Source: Pseudomonas sp. Bout1
GTDB lineage: Bacteria > Pseudomonadota > Gammaproteobacteria > Pseudomonadales > Pseudomonadaceae
Assembly: GCF_034314165.1 (NCBI RefSeq)
Contig: NZ_JAVIWK010000001.1
Location: 6,091,001-6,155,000 of the forward strand
Length of the DNA: 64,000 nt
Direction of reading: 5' to 3'
The notes beneath the pieces were generated by a model, which was given only the letters and a program-made list of their open reading frames with translations, ran no database searches and had not been told where the DNA came from. Shown here piece after piece: positions 19,570 through 31,633 of this stretch (positions are counted from its first letter, which is position 1; each line of letters begins with the position of its first letter). The translations under genes and the position numbers were made by a program.

Positions 19570-19878
19570 ATGGCCGTCAACTGCATCAGCCTTGAACAGG
19601 TCCGGGAAAACATCGACCGTCTCGATCGACAGATCGTCACCCTATTGGCCGAACGGGGCGGCTTTGTCTCCCAGGCTGCGCGGTTCAAAAAAGACAGTGA
19701 CGGGATTAAAGCGCCTCAGCGGGTTGAGTAGGTGATTGCCAAGGTTCGCGATCTCGCTCACACCGTTGGCGGTAACGCTGACGTCACAGAGCAAGTTTAT
19801 AGGGCGATGATTGCAGCGTTCATCCAGCAAGAACTGGCCGAACACACGGCCCTCACACTTAACTCAACCGCGCCATAA
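19570..19878 (+). pseudogene. Chorismate mutase (AroQ-type) broken by an amber codon
   Basis: Read through, this frame encodes about 102 residues of an AroQ-class chorismate mutase domain. It starts with ISLEQVRENIDRLDRQIVTL followed by LAERGGFVSQAARFKK, and after the stop has VIAKVRDLAHTVGG and QVYRAMIAAFIQQELAEH. An in-frame TAG at 19729-19731 interrupts the expected APQRVEQVIAKVR, consistent with a single C-to-T change from CAG. There is no frameshift. No export signal is visible. It starts 22 bases after the DUF4105 stop, with CAGGAG upstream. Suppression or a sequencing error is possible. Confidence 0.8.
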
Positions 19879-19883
19879 CCCTT

Positions 19884-20018
19884 GTGGTGAGGGAGCTTGC
19901 TCCCGCTGGGCTGCGCAGCGGCCCCACAGCCAGACACCTCACCCTATCTGAAATATCTCAGTAGCCTGAACAAGGGGCCGCTTCGCGCCCCAACGGGAGC
20001 AAGCTCTCTCGCCACAAG
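19884..20018. repeat. REP pair, GAGGGAGCTTGCTCCC family
   Basis: GTGGTGAGGGAGCTTGCTCC and GGCTGCGCAGCGGCCCC at the left are mirrored by GGGGCCGCTTCGCGCCCC and GGGAGCAAGCTCTCTCGCCAC at the right. It occupies most of the first half of the 377-base gap before the HsdR_N-like gene. The rest (20019-20255) is AT-rich and probably holds that gene's promoter. Confidence 0.8.
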
Positions 20019-20255
20019 TTCAGCGCCGCCTTGAAGTAGCAAGCCGCCTACGAATTCAATCTCGGCTCAGAAATTTTCCCGCCCCTCTCAAGTCATTGAT
20101 AAATAAGCGCGAAAAATCATACGGTTTTTTAGCTTTTTTCATCCGACGCGAATCGGCTTTATTACATTCTCTTTATCAGAATTAATGTCTAGTATCGGAC
20201 GGCAATCAAATTGCCACCATCTCTATACACGGATCTGAATAGATAAGAGGCTTAT

Positions 20256-21341
20256 ATGGAATTCTTTGAAAAGCTCACCAACTTGGCGGCTAAGGTTCGC
20301 CTGCAAGGACCCGCCATCCAAACGGAAGAAGCCACAAAAAACGCTTTTGTAATGCCGTTTATAAATACGGTGTTGGGCTACGACGTATTTGACCCTCAAG
20401 AAGTAACGCCGGAATTTGTCTGCGATATCGGGACGAAAAAAGGTGAAAAAATTGATTACGCCATTATGAAAAATGGCGAAGTCCAGATACTCATAGAATG
20501 CAAAAAAATTGGTGAGTCACTGAGCATCAACCACGCTTCGCAATTGTTTCGCTATTTCCACGTCACAAGCGCGAGGATATCGATTCTTACCAACGGTCAG
20601 GTCTATCGATTTTTCACTGATCTGGACGCTCCCAACAAAATGGATGAAAAGCCTTTTTTAGAGCTGGACTTACTGGACATTGATGAATATTCAGTACCGG
20701 AACTGATCAAGCTGACGAAGTCTGCATTCGATGTAGATTCGATTATCAACGCCGCCGGCGAGCTGAAATACGTCAGCCAAATCAAAAAAGTTATCGCCGC
20801 GCAGATCAGCAAGCCGGACGATGACTTCGTCAAGGTCTTCGCTTCTCGGGTGTACGAAGGAGTGATTACACAGAAAGTCCGAGAGCAGTTTTTTGAGTTG
20901 ACTCGAAAGGCGTTAAGCCAGTTTCTCAACGACCAGATCAATGATCGACTTAAGTCAGCCATGAGTGGGTCCATTCAGCCGGCTCTAGCCTCATTGCCCA
21001 CTTCTCTCGCCGCTAACACCGAAATTACAGAGCGTGAGGAGTCAGAAGATAAAATACTCACTACTCTGGAAGAACTTGAGGGATATCACATAGTAAGGGC
21101 TGTCGTACGTTCTGTTGTGGATGCTAAACGAATCGTACAGCGGGATACACAGAGCTATTTTGGGATATTGCTGGACGACAATAATCGCAAGCCGATTTGT
21201 CGCCTTCACTTCAACCGCAGTCAAAAATACATTGGGATTTTTGACGAGGAGAAAAATGAAACCCGACATGCAATATCCTCGATTGACGAGATTTACGAGT
21301 ACTCAGACCACTTGAAGAAAACTGTGGGTTACTACGATTGA
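20256..21341 (+). CDS. Stand-alone HsdR_N-type PD-(D/E)xK nuclease-like protein
   Basis: This 361-residue protein resembles the N-terminal endonuclease domain of type I restriction HsdR subunits. KIDYAIMKNGEVQILIECKK supplies a PD-(D/E)xK core with Asp67, Glu81 and Lys83, followed by the family-typical SQLFRYFHVTSARISILTNG. No helicase domain follows, and no hsdM or hsdS lies nearby. The C-terminal part (about 270-361) is unassigned. The DNA is visibly AT-richer than its neighbours, suggesting transfer. A role in phage defence or DNA processing is inference, and related stand-alone proteins exist in many bacteria without known function. Confidence 0.75.
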   Translation: MEFFEKLTNLAAKVRLQGPAIQTEEATKNAFVMPFINTVLGYDVFDPQEVTPEFVCDIGTKKGEKIDYAIMKNGEVQILIECKKIGESLSINHASQLFRYFHVTSARISILTNGQVYRFFTDLDAPNKMDEKPFLELDLLDIDEYSVPELIKLTKSAFDVDSIINAAGELKYVSQIKKVIAAQISKPDDDFVKVFASRVYEGVITQKVREQFFELTRKALSQFLNDQINDRLKSAMSGSIQPALASLPTSLAANTEITEREESEDKILTTLEELEGYHIVRAVVRSVVDAKRIVQRDTQSYFGILLDDNNRKPICRLHFNRSQKYIGIFDEEKNETRHAISSIDEIYEYSDHLKKTVGYYD

Positions 21342-21388
21342 AGGCTGGCGGGTAGAGGTCGAACACTTTTGTGGGCCCGTCGGAGTAA

Positions 21389-21439
21389 TGTGGTGAGGGC
21401 TGCTGCGCAGCCCAGCGCGGGGCAAGCCCGCTCACCACA
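21389..21439. repeat. REP element, GAGCGGGCTTGCCCCGCG family
   Basis: TGTGGTGAGGGCTGCTGCGC, then CAGCCCAGCGCGGGGCAAGC, then CCGCTCACCACA, form a palindrome. It lies in the 297-base gap between the HsdR_N-like gene and the next lipoprotein gene. I see nothing else identifiable in that gap. Confidence 0.8.
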
Positions 21440-21638
21440 GCAAGGCCGCTCACCATAGGGATAAGGGCTTGTCTCTAGGCGACGGGTGTCATCGATTGAG
21501 TGAGGTCGTCTACCACTGCCTTGCCTGTCTTGCATCAACCCTTTAACTCAACGCCTTTCTCACGTCCCTTTCACATCTCCCCAACGAATCGCCTTCTAGA
21601 CTTCCCCCATCAGCCGTTTACCGGCCAGGGAGCAAGCG

Positions 21639-21995
21639 ATGTGGCGGTACGCAGTAATGTTGGGCCTGTTGGCCTTGCTGTCGGGTTGCCAATCAACCCA
21701 CGAAGATTTGCTGGCCAAGGGTTACCCACCCGCCTTCGCCGACGGCTACGACGACGGTTGCAGCAGCGGCCGCCAGGCCGCCGGGGTGATTACCGGGGAA
21801 TTTCGCAAGAACGTTCCCCGCTACCTGAAAGACCGAACCTACGCCGAAGGCTGGGATGACGGCTTTCGCCAGTGCAAAGCCATGCGCGAGAACGAAGACC
21901 TCAATGACTACAAGAACCGCCATTGGGACGACCGCGAACGCGCCTGGCAACAGGAAAAAGACCGCGACGCCGCTCGGGCCTATCGCTCGCCATAG
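21639..21995 (+). CDS. Small lipoprotein of unknown function
   Basis: This 118-residue protein has a lipoprotein signal peptide ending in the lipobox LLSGC with Cys17. The mature part is rich in charged and aromatic residues (FADGYDDGCSSGRQAAG, YAEGWDDGFRQC, a duplicated GYDDG / GWDDG pattern). The C-terminus is strongly charged. The repeated D-D-G-x-x-x-G/C motif and paired cysteines suggest a small disulphide-stabilised fold. I do not recognise a named family. The ATG at 21639 has GGGAGCAAG upstream. Confidence 0.8.
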   Translation: MWRYAVMLGLLALLSGCQSTHEDLLAKGYPPAFADGYDDGCSSGRQAAGVITGEFRKNVPRYLKDRTYAEGWDDGFRQCKAMRENEDLNDYKNRHWDDRERAWQQEKDRDAARAYRSP

Positions 21996-22065
21996 GTCGT
22001 TTTCAGACATCCGGCGAAACTTAACCTCTGCAACCATGGCCCAAACTCCATAGCAGGAGAACGTC

Positions 22066-23954
<1,889 letters not shown>

Positions 23955-23957
23955 TCA

Positions 23958-23986
23958 TGTCGCACCGCGACAGGGCGAAATGTCGC
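23958..23986. promoter_or_regulatory. TGTCGC palindrome upstream of gdhA
   Basis: TGTCGCACCGCGACA (23958-23972) is a perfect 6-bp inverted repeat with a 3-base spacer. A third TGTCGC follows at 23981-23986. The spacing to the gdhA start suits an operator. The binding factor is unknown. The rest of the 335-base gdhA-ettA gap holds a REP pair and the ettA terminator. Confidence 0.4.
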
Positions 23987-24083
23987 TTTTGTGAATTTAA
24001 ATGGTGCATTGGATATAAATACAGGCGGTTTTTGCACCTTAATGAGGATTTCAATCCAGGCCTTGCACCAACAGTTAACCCGC

Positions 24084-24150
24084 TATCGCAGGCAAGCCAG
24101 CTCCCACATTTGGAATGCATTTCAACTGTGGGAGCTGGCTTGCCTGCGAT
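24084..24150. repeat. REP palindrome pair
   Basis: ATCGCAGGCAAGCCAGCTCC is mirrored by GGAGCTGGCTTGCCTGCGAT. The two units face away from each other between gdhA and ettA. Confidence 0.85.
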
Positions 24151-24181
24151 GAATCCACCTCGGTCCAGCTGAAAAAATGCA

Positions 24182-24215
24182 AAAAAAAGCGGAGCCACAA
24201 AGGGCTCCGCTTTTT
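24182..24215 (-). terminator. Terminator after ettA
   Basis: On the minus strand, AAAAAGCGGAGCCC-TTTGT-GGCTCCGCTTTTTTT forms a strong stem followed by a T-run, just after the ettA stop. Confidence 0.9.
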
Positions 24216-24232
24216 CAAACCACCAACCTGAA

Positions 24233-25897
24233 TCAGGCCAGTTTCTTGTGCCGCACACGGTGCGGCTGTGCAGCGGCTTCGCCGAGGCGTTTCTTGCGAT
24301 CGGCTTCGTATTCGGTGTAGTTGCCTTCGAAGAACACCGCTTGGGAGTCGTCTTCGTACGCCAGGATGTGAGTGGCCACGCGGTCAAGGAACCACCGATC
24401 GTGAGAGATCACAATGGCGGCGCCCGGGAAGTCCAGCAGAGCTTCTTCCAGGGAACGCAGGGTTTCAACGTCGAGGTCGTTTGACGGTTCGTCGAGCAGC
24501 AACACGTTGCCGCCTTCCTTCAAGGTCAGGGCCAGGTGCAAGCGACCGCGCTCACCACCGGACAGGTCCTTGACGAACTTCTGCTGATCGCCGCCCTTGA
24601 AGTTGAAACGGCCAACATAGGTGCGCGACGGGATTTCATAGTTGCCGATACGGATCTGGTCGGAGCCGTCGGAAATCTGCTGGAACACGGTCTTGCTGCC
24701 GTCGAGGTCGTCGCGGCTCTGGTCCACGCAAGCCAGTTGCACGGTTTCGCCGACTTCGATGCTGCCCGAGTCCGGTTGTTCCTTGCCCATCAGCATGCGG
24801 AACAGGGTGGATTTACCCGCGCCGTTACCGCCGATCACGCCAACGATGGCGCCTTTAGGCATGGAGAACGACAGGTTGTCGATCAACACGCGGTCGCCGT
24901 AGCCCTTGGAGACGTTCTTGAACTCGATGACCTTGTCACCCAGGCGCGGACCGGCCGGGATGTAGATTTCGTTGGTCTCGGAACGCTTCTGGAATTCCTG
25001 GGACTGCATTTCCTCGAAGCGTTGCAGACGAGCCTTGGATTTGGACTGACGCGCCTTGGCGCCTTTACGCACCCATTCCAGTTCGTCTTTCATGGCCTTT
25101 TCATGGGCCGACTGCTGCTTGGATTCGGCCGCCAGACGGTCGGACTTGGCTTCCAGCCAACCGGAGTAGTTGCCCTCGTAAGGGATACCCGCGCCACGGT
25201 CGAGTTCCAGAATCCAGCCGGCAACGTTGTCCAGGAAGTAGCGGTCGTGCGTGATCGCAACCACGGTGCCCGGGAAGTCGTGGAGGAAGTGCTCCAGCCA
25301 GGCGACGGAATCGGCGTCCAGGTGGTTGGTGGGTTCGTCGAGCAGCAGCATGTCGGGAGCCGACAGCAGCAGGCGGCACAGGGCCACGCGACGCTTTTCA
25401 CCACCAGACAGGTGTTCAATCTTGGCATCCCACGCCGGCAGGCGCAGCGCATCGGCGGCGACTTCCAGTTGGCGGTCCAGGTTGTGGCCGTCGCTGGCTT
25501 GCAGGATGGCTTCAAGCTTGGCCTGTTCTGCTGCCAGTTTGTCGAAGTCGGCATCTTCTTCAGCGTAAGCCGCGTAAACCTCGTCCAGGCGGGCCTGGGC
25601 GTTCTTGATTACGCTGACCGCTTCCTCGACCACTTCACGCACGGTCTTGGTTGGGTCCAGGATCGGCTCTTGTGGCAGGTAGCCAATGTTCAGGTCGGGC
25701 ATCGGGCGGGCTTCGCCGTCGAACTCGGTGTCGACGCCGGCCATGATTTTCAACAGCGTGGATTTACCCGAACCGTTGAGGCCGAGCACGCCGATCTTGG
25801 CGCCCGGGAAGAAGGACAGAGAAATGTTTTTCAGAATTTCCCGCTTCGGCGGAACAACTTTTCCCAGCCGATGCATGGTGAAAACGTATTGAGCCAT
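24233..25897 (-). CDS. ettA: Energy-dependent translational throttle protein EttA (ABC-F)
   Basis: EttA is a cytoplasmic ABC-F ATPase that binds the ribosomal E site and gates entry into elongation according to ATP level. The 554-residue protein has two ABC domains. Their Walker A motifs are GLNGSGKST and GGNGAGKST, and the signatures are LSGGEKRRVAL and LSGGERGRLHL, with LLLDEPTNHLD and LLLDEPSNDLD as Walker B. The EttA-type arm insertion and interdomain linker are present. I chose the ATG at 25897 (MAQYVFTMHRLGKVVPPKRE), which matches the family start, over an upstream ATG. Confidence 0.96.
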   Translation of the reverse strand: MAQYVFTMHRLGKVVPPKREILKNISLSFFPGAKIGVLGLNGSGKSTLLKIMAGVDTEFDGEARPMPDLNIGYLPQEPILDPTKTVREVVEEAVSVIKNAQARLDEVYAAYAEEDADFDKLAAEQAKLEAILQASDGHNLDRQLEVAADALRLPAWDAKIEHLSGGEKRRVALCRLLLSAPDMLLLDEPTNHLDADSVAWLEHFLHDFPGTVVAITHDRYFLDNVAGWILELDRGAGIPYEGNYSGWLEAKSDRLAAESKQQSAHEKAMKDELEWVRKGAKARQSKSKARLQRFEEMQSQEFQKRSETNEIYIPAGPRLGDKVIEFKNVSKGYGDRVLIDNLSFSMPKGAIVGVIGGNGAGKSTLFRMLMGKEQPDSGSIEVGETVQLACVDQSRDDLDGSKTVFQQISDGSDQIRIGNYEIPSRTYVGRFNFKGGDQQKFVKDLSGGERGRLHLALTLKEGGNVLLLDEPSNDLDVETLRSLEEALLDFPGAAIVISHDRWFLDRVATHILAYEDDSQAVFFEGNYTEYEADRKKRLGEAAAQPHRVRHKKLA

Positions 25898-26180
25898 GGT
25901 GAACCTAGCGTCAGTGACTGATGAATTAAGCGGGCGAAGCCCGTGCCAGGCCATGCGCCGCGCGGGCCTTTGATAACGATCAATGCCTGCGTACGGTAGA
26001 TGCCTGATTGTCTGGGGCTGGAACGCCCTCGCGTAACCGGCAAAGCTACCTCAATGCAGGTGGGCAGTCCAGCCAGGCAGGGCTGGCACTTTGCCACAAC
26101 ACAAGGCATGCTAGCCGCCCTTCGGGCGTCCGGCTTATAGTGCACGTCGCGCCAGTCCAGCCAAACCGCAGGATCACAGT

Positions 26181-29100
26181 TTGTCCAACGTAACAAAGCC
26201 AACTCCCCTGCGAGCCGCTCATATAGCGCCGGGAGCGCCCCTGCACGGAACCCTCAAGGGCGCACTGGCGACGCTGGTCCTGCTGCTGCTCGCGTTATTG
26301 TTCTGGCAACTGCTGGACCAGTTACAGCAAAACCAGAAAAACCAGCAGCAATACACCATCGACTACAGTGCCGACCTGGCCGAGCAGATCAGCCTTAACA
26401 TGGCCCTCAGTGCGCAGATTGCGCTGAACCTGCTACCGATCGTCGAGCCGCCGCGGGACACCGAACAGCAACAAATCCTGATGCGCACGCTGCAACGTTC
26501 CCTGCCGGAACTGCGCAGTGTCGCCCTGCTCGCCCCCAGCGGCGCGATGATCAGCGACAGCGCCAACGACAGCCAGGACAGCGCCTGGCTCGAAGAGCTG
26601 GTCAAGCGCAGCCATGCCCAGTCCTACTACTTGAGCAACAATAACGACGGCACCGTCATCTACCTGCTGCTGCATCAGCCCAGCGGCGGCGCAAAAATGT
26701 ACTGGGCCTTGCGCCTGGCACCCAATTACCTGGCGAACCTGACCCGCCAGGACGGCCAGGGCCAGCGCCCGATGTGGGTCATTGAAAACCGCCTCAACCA
26801 CCGGGTGGTCAGCCGTGACACGGGCATGCCGGCCCAGTGGGCTTCGGCGCTGACCCCGGATGAATTGAACAAAAGTGTATTGGTCACGCCCCTGAGCAAG
26901 AGTGACTGGCAACTGCGCGGCCTGTTCGACCGCGCCGCGGTGCTGGAACAACTGCTGCCGGCCTTTATCGGCAAATGCCTGCTGGGCCTGGCGTTCTCGC
27001 TGATCCCGGTAATCGTGCTGCTGAACATGCGCCGTCGCCAGCGCCAGGTGCACGAGGGGCGCCGCCGCTACCAGGATATTTTCGAAGGCACCGGCGTGGC
27101 GCTGTGCGTGCTTGACCTGTCCGGCCTGCGTGCGTTCTTCGGTAAGTCCCAATTGCAGACCCGCGAGCAACTGCAACAGTTGCTGCTGGCCAACCCGGAA
27201 CAGCGCCAGCAACTGCTTAAGGAACTGCGCATTACCGAGGTCAACCAGGTGGCAGTACGCCTGTTGAATGTGGCCTCTTGCGAACAAGCCTGGGAGCGCC
27301 TGATCGACGCTTGCCCGTCGAGCCCTACCGCCATCGGCAACCAGGTGATCGACGCGGTGCTGACCCAACAGAAGCAACTGGAACTGGAAATCCAACTCAG
27401 CGATCTTCACGGTAATGACCAATACCTGTGGCTGGTGATGCGCCTGCCGGAACAACAAGACGACTTCAAGGCCGTGATCCTGAGCATCAGCGACATCACC
27501 AGCCGCAAGCTGATCGAGTTGTCGCTGGTGGAGCGCGAGGGTTTCTGGTCGGACGTGGTGCGTACCGTGCCCGATCACCTGTATGTGCAGGATGTGATCA
27601 GCCAACGGATGATCTTCAGCAACCATCACCTGGGCCATACCCTGGGCTACAACAAGCCCGAGCTGCAGCAGATGGGCGAATACTTCTGGGAAATCCTGCT
27701 GCACCCCGAAGACGCCGAACGCTACCACGACCTGCGCCTGCAACAGCGCCAGGCCGGCTACTTGAGCCAGCTTCAGTGCCAGCTGCGCTTTCGCCATCGC
27801 AACAACCAATGGCGGCGCTTCGACATCCGCGAGCAGGCCCTGGCCCGGGACAAGACCGACCAGGTCACGCGCATCATCGGCGTGGCCAAGGACATCACCG
27901 ACCAGATCGAGGCCAGCGAATCCCTGCGCGACAGCGAACAGCGCTACCGCATGCTGGCAGAAAGCATCAGCGACGTGATCTTCTCCACCGACAGCAAGCT
28001 TGCCCTCAACTATGTCAGCCCGTCGGTGAACGCCGTGCTGGGCTATGACGTCGACTGGATCTTCGAAAACGGCTGGCAGTCGACCATCGCCAACCCCCAA
28101 CAGTTGAGCGGTATCTACAGCCTGGTGGAGCAAGTCAGCCGCGCCCTGGACCAACCCGAATCCCTGGCCGCCTTGCGCAACGATGTGCAGACCCAGCTGT
28201 TCCTGTTCGATTGCCTGCGGGCCGATGGGCGCAAGATCCCGATCGAACTGCGCCTGGTGTTGGTGTGGGACGAACACGGCGCGTTCGAAGGCATCCTCGG
28301 CGTGGGCCGTGATATCAGCCAGCAACGCCGTGCGGAAAAAGACCTGCGCATGGCCGCCACGGTCTTTGAACACTCCACCTCGGCGATCCTGATCACCGAC
28401 CCGGCCGGCTATATCGTGCAGGCCAACGAAGCATTCAGCCGGGTCAGCGGTTATGCGGTGGCAGACGTGCTTGACCAGTTGCCGAACATGCTCACCGTCG
28501 ACGAACAGCAGGAAGCCCACCTGCGCTACGTACTCAAGCAATTGCACCAGCACAGCACCTGGGAGGGCGAAGTGTGGCTCAAGCGCCGTAACGGCGAGCA
28601 TTACCCGGCCTGGGTCGGGATTACCGCCGTGTTCGATGACGAAGGCGACCTGGCCAGCTACGTGTGTTTCTTCAGCGACATCAGCGAGCGCAAGGCCAGC
28701 GAGCAGCGCATCCACCGCCTGGCCTACTACGACGCCCTGACCCACCTGCCCAACCGCACGCTGTTCCAGGACCGCCTGCACACCGCGTTGCAGTCGGCAG
28801 AACGGCAGAAGTCGTGGGTGGTGCTGATGTTCCTCGACCTCGACCGCTTCAAACCGATCAACGATTCGCTGGGCCACGCCGCCGGCGACCGCATGCTCAA
28901 GGAAATGGCCACCCGCCTGCTGGGCTGCGTGGCCGAAGACGACACCGTGGCGCGCATGGGCGGCGACGAGTTCACCTTGCTCCTGCAACCACGGGCCAGC
29001 CGCGAAATGGCGTTGAACCGGGCGATCAGTGTGGCCGAGCAGATTCTGGCGAGCCTGGTGAAGCCGTTTGTGCTGGAAGGCCGAGAGTTCTTCGTCACCG

Positions 29101-30032
29101 CCAGTATCGGCATCGCGTTGAGCCCGCAGGATGGCAACGAGTTGAGCCAGTTGATGAAGAACGCCGACACGGCGATGTACCACGCCAAGGAGCGCGGCAA
29201 GAACAACTTCCAGTTCTACCAGGCCGACATGAACGCCAGCGCCCTGGAACGCCTGGAACTGGAAAGCGACTTGCGCCACGCCCTGGAACAGAACGAATTC
29301 GTGCTGTATTACCAACCGCAGTTCAGCGGCGACGGCAAACGCCTGACCGGCGCCGAAGCTTTGCTGCGCTGGCGCCATCCGCGCCGCGGGCTGGTGCCGC
29401 CGGGGGACTTCATCCCGGTGCTGGAGGAACTCGGGCTGGTGGTGGACGTGGGCGACTGGGTGATCAGCGAAGCCTGCCGCCAGCTCAAGACCTGGCACCA
29501 GAACAAGGTGCGGGTGCCCAAGGTCTCGGTGAATATCTCGGCCCGACAATTCTCCGACGGGCAACTGGGCGAGCGCATCGCCACCATCCTCAAGGACACC
29601 GGCCTGCCGCCGGCGTGCCTGGAGCTGGAGCTGACCGAAAGTATCCTGATGCGCGAGGTCAACGAAGCGATGCAGATCCTCGCCAGCTTGAAAAACCTGG
29701 GCCTGAGCATTGCGGTAGACGACTTCGGCACCGGTTATTCATCGCTGAACTACCTCAAGCAATTCCCCATCGACGTGCTGAAGATCGACCGCACCTTTGT
29801 CGACGGCCTGCCTTCGGGTGAACAGGACGCACAGATCGCCCGCGCGATTATCGCCATGGCCCACAGCCTGAACCTGGCGGTAATCGCCGAGGGCGTGGAA
29901 ACCCATGAGCAGTTGGACTTCCTGCGCGAGCACGGTTGCGATGAGGTGCAGGGTTACCTGTTCGGGCGGCCGATGCCGGCGAACCGGTTTGAGGCGCAGT
30001 TCAGCAATGATGCGCTGTTCATGTTTGATTAA
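26181..30032 (+). CDS. morA: Membrane-bound GGDEF/EAL regulator MorA
   Basis: This 1283-residue protein combines diguanylate cyclase and phosphodiesterase domains acting on c-di-GMP at the inner membrane. It has an N-terminal transmembrane helix (about 27-48), a periplasmic sensor region and a second helix (about 257-282). Three or more PAS domains follow, then GGDEF (intact motif at 927-931) and EAL (motif at 1059-1061, with [10 protein letters not shown]). Both active sites look intact. Placement just upstream of glyA matches PA4601-PA4602, and the length is close to P. putida MorA. The start is TTG at 26181. No in-frame ATG precedes the first membrane helix. Confidence 0.88.
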   Translation: MSNVTKPTPLRAAHIAPGAPLHGTLKGALATLVLLLLALLFWQLLDQLQQNQKNQQQYTIDYSADLAEQISLNMALSAQIALNLLPIVEPPRDTEQQQILMRTLQRSLPELRSVALLAPSGAMISDSANDSQDSAWLEELVKRSHAQSYYLSNNNDGTVIYLLLHQPSGGAKMYWALRLAPNYLANLTRQDGQGQRPMWVIENRLNHRVVSRDTGMPAQWASALTPDELNKSVLVTPLSKSDWQLRGLFDRAAVLEQLLPAFIGKCLLGLAFSLIPVIVLLNMRRRQRQVHEGRRRYQDIFEGTGVALCVLDLSGLRAFFGKSQLQTREQLQQLLLANPEQRQQLLKELRITEVNQVAVRLLNVASCEQAWERLIDACPSSPTAIGNQVIDAVLTQQKQLELEIQLSDLHGNDQYLWLVMRLPEQQDDFKAVILSISDITSRKLIELSLVEREGFWSDVVRTVPDHLYVQDVISQRMIFSNHHLGHTLGYNKPELQQMGEYFWEILLHPEDAERYHDLRLQQRQAGYLSQLQCQLRFRHRNNQWRRFDIREQALARDKTDQVTRIIGVAKDITDQIEASESLRDSEQRYRMLAESISDVIFSTDSKLALNYVSPSVNAVLGYDVDWIFENGWQSTIANPQQLSGIYSLVEQVSRALDQPESLAALRNDVQTQLFLFDCLRADGRKIPIELRLVLVWDEHGAFEGILGVGRDISQQRRAEKDLRMAATVFEHSTSAILITDPAGYIVQANEAFSRVSGYAVADVLDQLPNMLTVDEQQEAHLRYVLKQLHQHSTWEGEVWLKRRNGEHYPAWVGITAVFDDEGDLASYVCFFSDISERKASEQRIHRLAYYDALTHLPNRTLFQDRLHTALQSAERQKSWVVLMFLDLDRFKPINDSLGHAAGDRMLKEMATRLLGCVAEDDTVARMGGDEFTLLLQPRASREMALNRAISVAEQILASLVKPFVLEGREFFVTASIGIALSPQDGNELSQLMKNADTAMYHAKERGKNNFQFYQADMNASALERLELESDLRHALEQNEFVLYYQPQFSGDGKRLTGAEALLRWRHPRRGLVPPGDFIPVLEELGLVVDVGDWVISEACRQLKTWHQNKVRVPKVSVNISARQFSDGQLGERIATILKDTGLPPACLELELTESILMREVNEAMQILASLKNLGLSIAVDDFGTGYSSLNYLKQFPIDVLKIDRTFVDGLPSGEQDAQIARAIIAMAHSLNLAVIAEGVETHEQLDFLREHGCDEVQGYLFGRPMPANRFEAQFSNDALFMFD

Positions 30033-30035
30033 CCC

Positions 30036-30154
30036 CCCGTAGCAGCTGTCGAGCGTCAGCGAGGCTGCGTAAGCCGCACCGCCGAGCCATCGCCCGGCAC
30101 TGGACCGAGTCGCTGCCGACGCAGCCTCGCTGGCGCTCGACAGCTGCTACGGGG
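30036..30154. repeat. Palindromic repeat, GTAGCAGCTGTCGAGC family
   Basis: CCGTAGCAGCTGTCGAGCGT at the left is mirrored by GCGCTCGACAGCTGCTACGG at the right, with AGCGAGGCTGCGT inside. It is the same family as in the duplicated segment at 13407-13928. Confidence 0.85.
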
Positions 30155-30260
30155 CTAAGTGAGCCCCGCTTGTCCGCGACATGATGTCCTTTCATATGCC
30201 ATCTAAAACCCATTGGGTTAGAATGCGCTTCTTTTCTGCCCCCGATCCTTGAGGACCGCC

Positions 30261-31514
30261 ATGTTCAGCCGTGATTTGACCATTGCCAAGTACGACGCCG
30301 ATCTCTTTGCCGCCATGGAGCAAGAAGCCGTGCGCCAGGAAGAGCACATTGAGCTGATCGCTTCGGAAAACTACACCAGCCCAGCGGTTATGGAGGCTCA
30401 AGGTTCGGTTCTGACCAACAAGTACGCCGAAGGCTACCCGGGCAAGCGCTACTACGGCGGTTGCGAGTTCGTCGACATCGTTGAGCAACTGGCCATCGAC
30501 CGCGCCAAGGAACTGTTCGGCGCCGATTACGCCAACGTCCAGCCACACGCCGGCTCCCAAGCCAACAGCGCCGTGTACCTGGCCCTGCTGCAAGCCGGCG
30601 ACACCATCCTGGGCATGAGCCTGGCCCACGGCGGTCACCTGACCCACGGTGCCAGCGTTTCCTCCTCCGGCAAGTTGTACAACGCGGTTCAGTACGGCAT
30701 CGACGGCAATGGCCTGATCGACTACGACGAAGTCGAGCGCCTGGCCGTTGAGCACAAGCCAAAAATGATCGTGGCCGGTTTCTCTGCCTACTCGCAGATC
30801 CTGGATTTCCCACGCTTTCGCGCAATCGCTGACAAGGTGGGCGCCTACCTGTTCGTCGACATGGCCCACGTGGCCGGTCTGGTCGCCGCTGGCGTCTACC
30901 CGAACCCGGTGCCATTCGCTGACGTGGTGACCACCACTACCCACAAGACCCTGCGCGGTCCACGTGGTGGCCTGATCCTGGCGCGCGCCAACGCCGAGAT
31001 CGAGAAGAAGCTCAACTCTGCCGTATTCCCAGGCGGCCAGGGTGGCCCGCTGGAGCACGTAATCGCTGCTAAAGCGATCTGCTTCAAGGAAGCCCTGCAG
31101 CCTGAGTTCAAGACCTACCAGCAGCAAGTGGTGAAAAACGCCAAGGCCATGGCCGGCGTGTTCATCGAGCGTGGTTTTGATGTGGTGTCCGGCGGTACTG
31201 AGAACCACCTGTTCCTGCTGTCGCTGATCAAGCAAGACATCTCCGGTAAAGATGCTGACGCCGCTCTGGGCAAAGCCTTCATCACCGTGAACAAGAACTC
31301 GGTACCGAACGACCCACGTTCGCCGTTCGTCACCTCCGGCCTGCGCTTCGGCACCCCGGCTGTGACCACTCGTGGCTTCAAGGAAGCAGAGTGCAAGGAA
31401 CTGGCTGGCTGGATCTGCGACATCCTGGCTGACCTTTCCAACGAAGCAGTGATTGATTCTGTTCGTGAGAAGGTCAAGGCTATCTGCAAGAAGCTGCCGG
31501 TATACGGCGCTTGA
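30261..31514 (+). CDS. glyA: Serine hydroxymethyltransferase
   Basis: GlyA interconverts serine and glycine with tetrahydrofolate, feeding one-carbon metabolism. The 417-residue PLP enzyme begins [20 protein letters not shown]. It has [20 protein letters not shown] and the PLP-lysine motif [14 protein letters not shown]. The ATG at 30261 is preceded by TTGAGGACC. Its position after morA matches PA4602 (glyA3 in P. aeruginosa). Pseudomonads often have several glyA copies, so this may be one of two or more. Confidence 0.95.
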   Translation: MFSRDLTIAKYDADLFAAMEQEAVRQEEHIELIASENYTSPAVMEAQGSVLTNKYAEGYPGKRYYGGCEFVDIVEQLAIDRAKELFGADYANVQPHAGSQANSAVYLALLQAGDTILGMSLAHGGHLTHGASVSSSGKLYNAVQYGIDGNGLIDYDEVERLAVEHKPKMIVAGFSAYSQILDFPRFRAIADKVGAYLFVDMAHVAGLVAAGVYPNPVPFADVVTTTTHKTLRGPRGGLILARANAEIEKKLNSAVFPGGQGGPLEHVIAAKAICFKEALQPEFKTYQQQVVKNAKAMAGVFIERGFDVVSGGTENHLFLLSLIKQDISGKDADAALGKAFITVNKNSVPNDPRSPFVTSGLRFGTPAVTTRGFKEAECKELAGWICDILADLSNEAVIDSVREKVKAICKKLPVYGA

Positions 31515-31531
31515 TTGCAGTTGCTTGAATG

Positions 31532-31563
31532 AAAAGCCCGGCTCTTGAGCCGGGCTTTTTTAT
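31532..31563 (+). terminator. Terminator after glyA
   Basis: AAAAGCCCGGCTC-TT-GAGCCGGGCTTTTTT is a strong stem with a T-run 18 bases after the stop. Confidence 0.92.
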
Positions 31564-31591
31564 GGCCGATTTCAATTTGAAATAAGGTCAA

Positions 31592-31621
31592 ATGTGGGAG
31601 CTGGCTTGCCAGCTCCCACAT
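31592..31621. repeat. Single compact REP palindrome
   Basis: ATGTGGGAGCTGGC with GCCAGCTCCCACAT forms one short near-perfect hairpin. It lies between the glyA terminator and the convergent CobW-type gene. Confidence 0.8.
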
Positions 31622-31633
31622 ATTGAGTGCATT

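Noticed and set aside
26433..29564. 1043-codon minus-strand open frame opposite morA
   Set aside because: It lies wholly within the morA coding region, and its composition (many H, Q and V residues) is that of an antisense shadow. The plus strand has clear GGDEF and EAL motifs.
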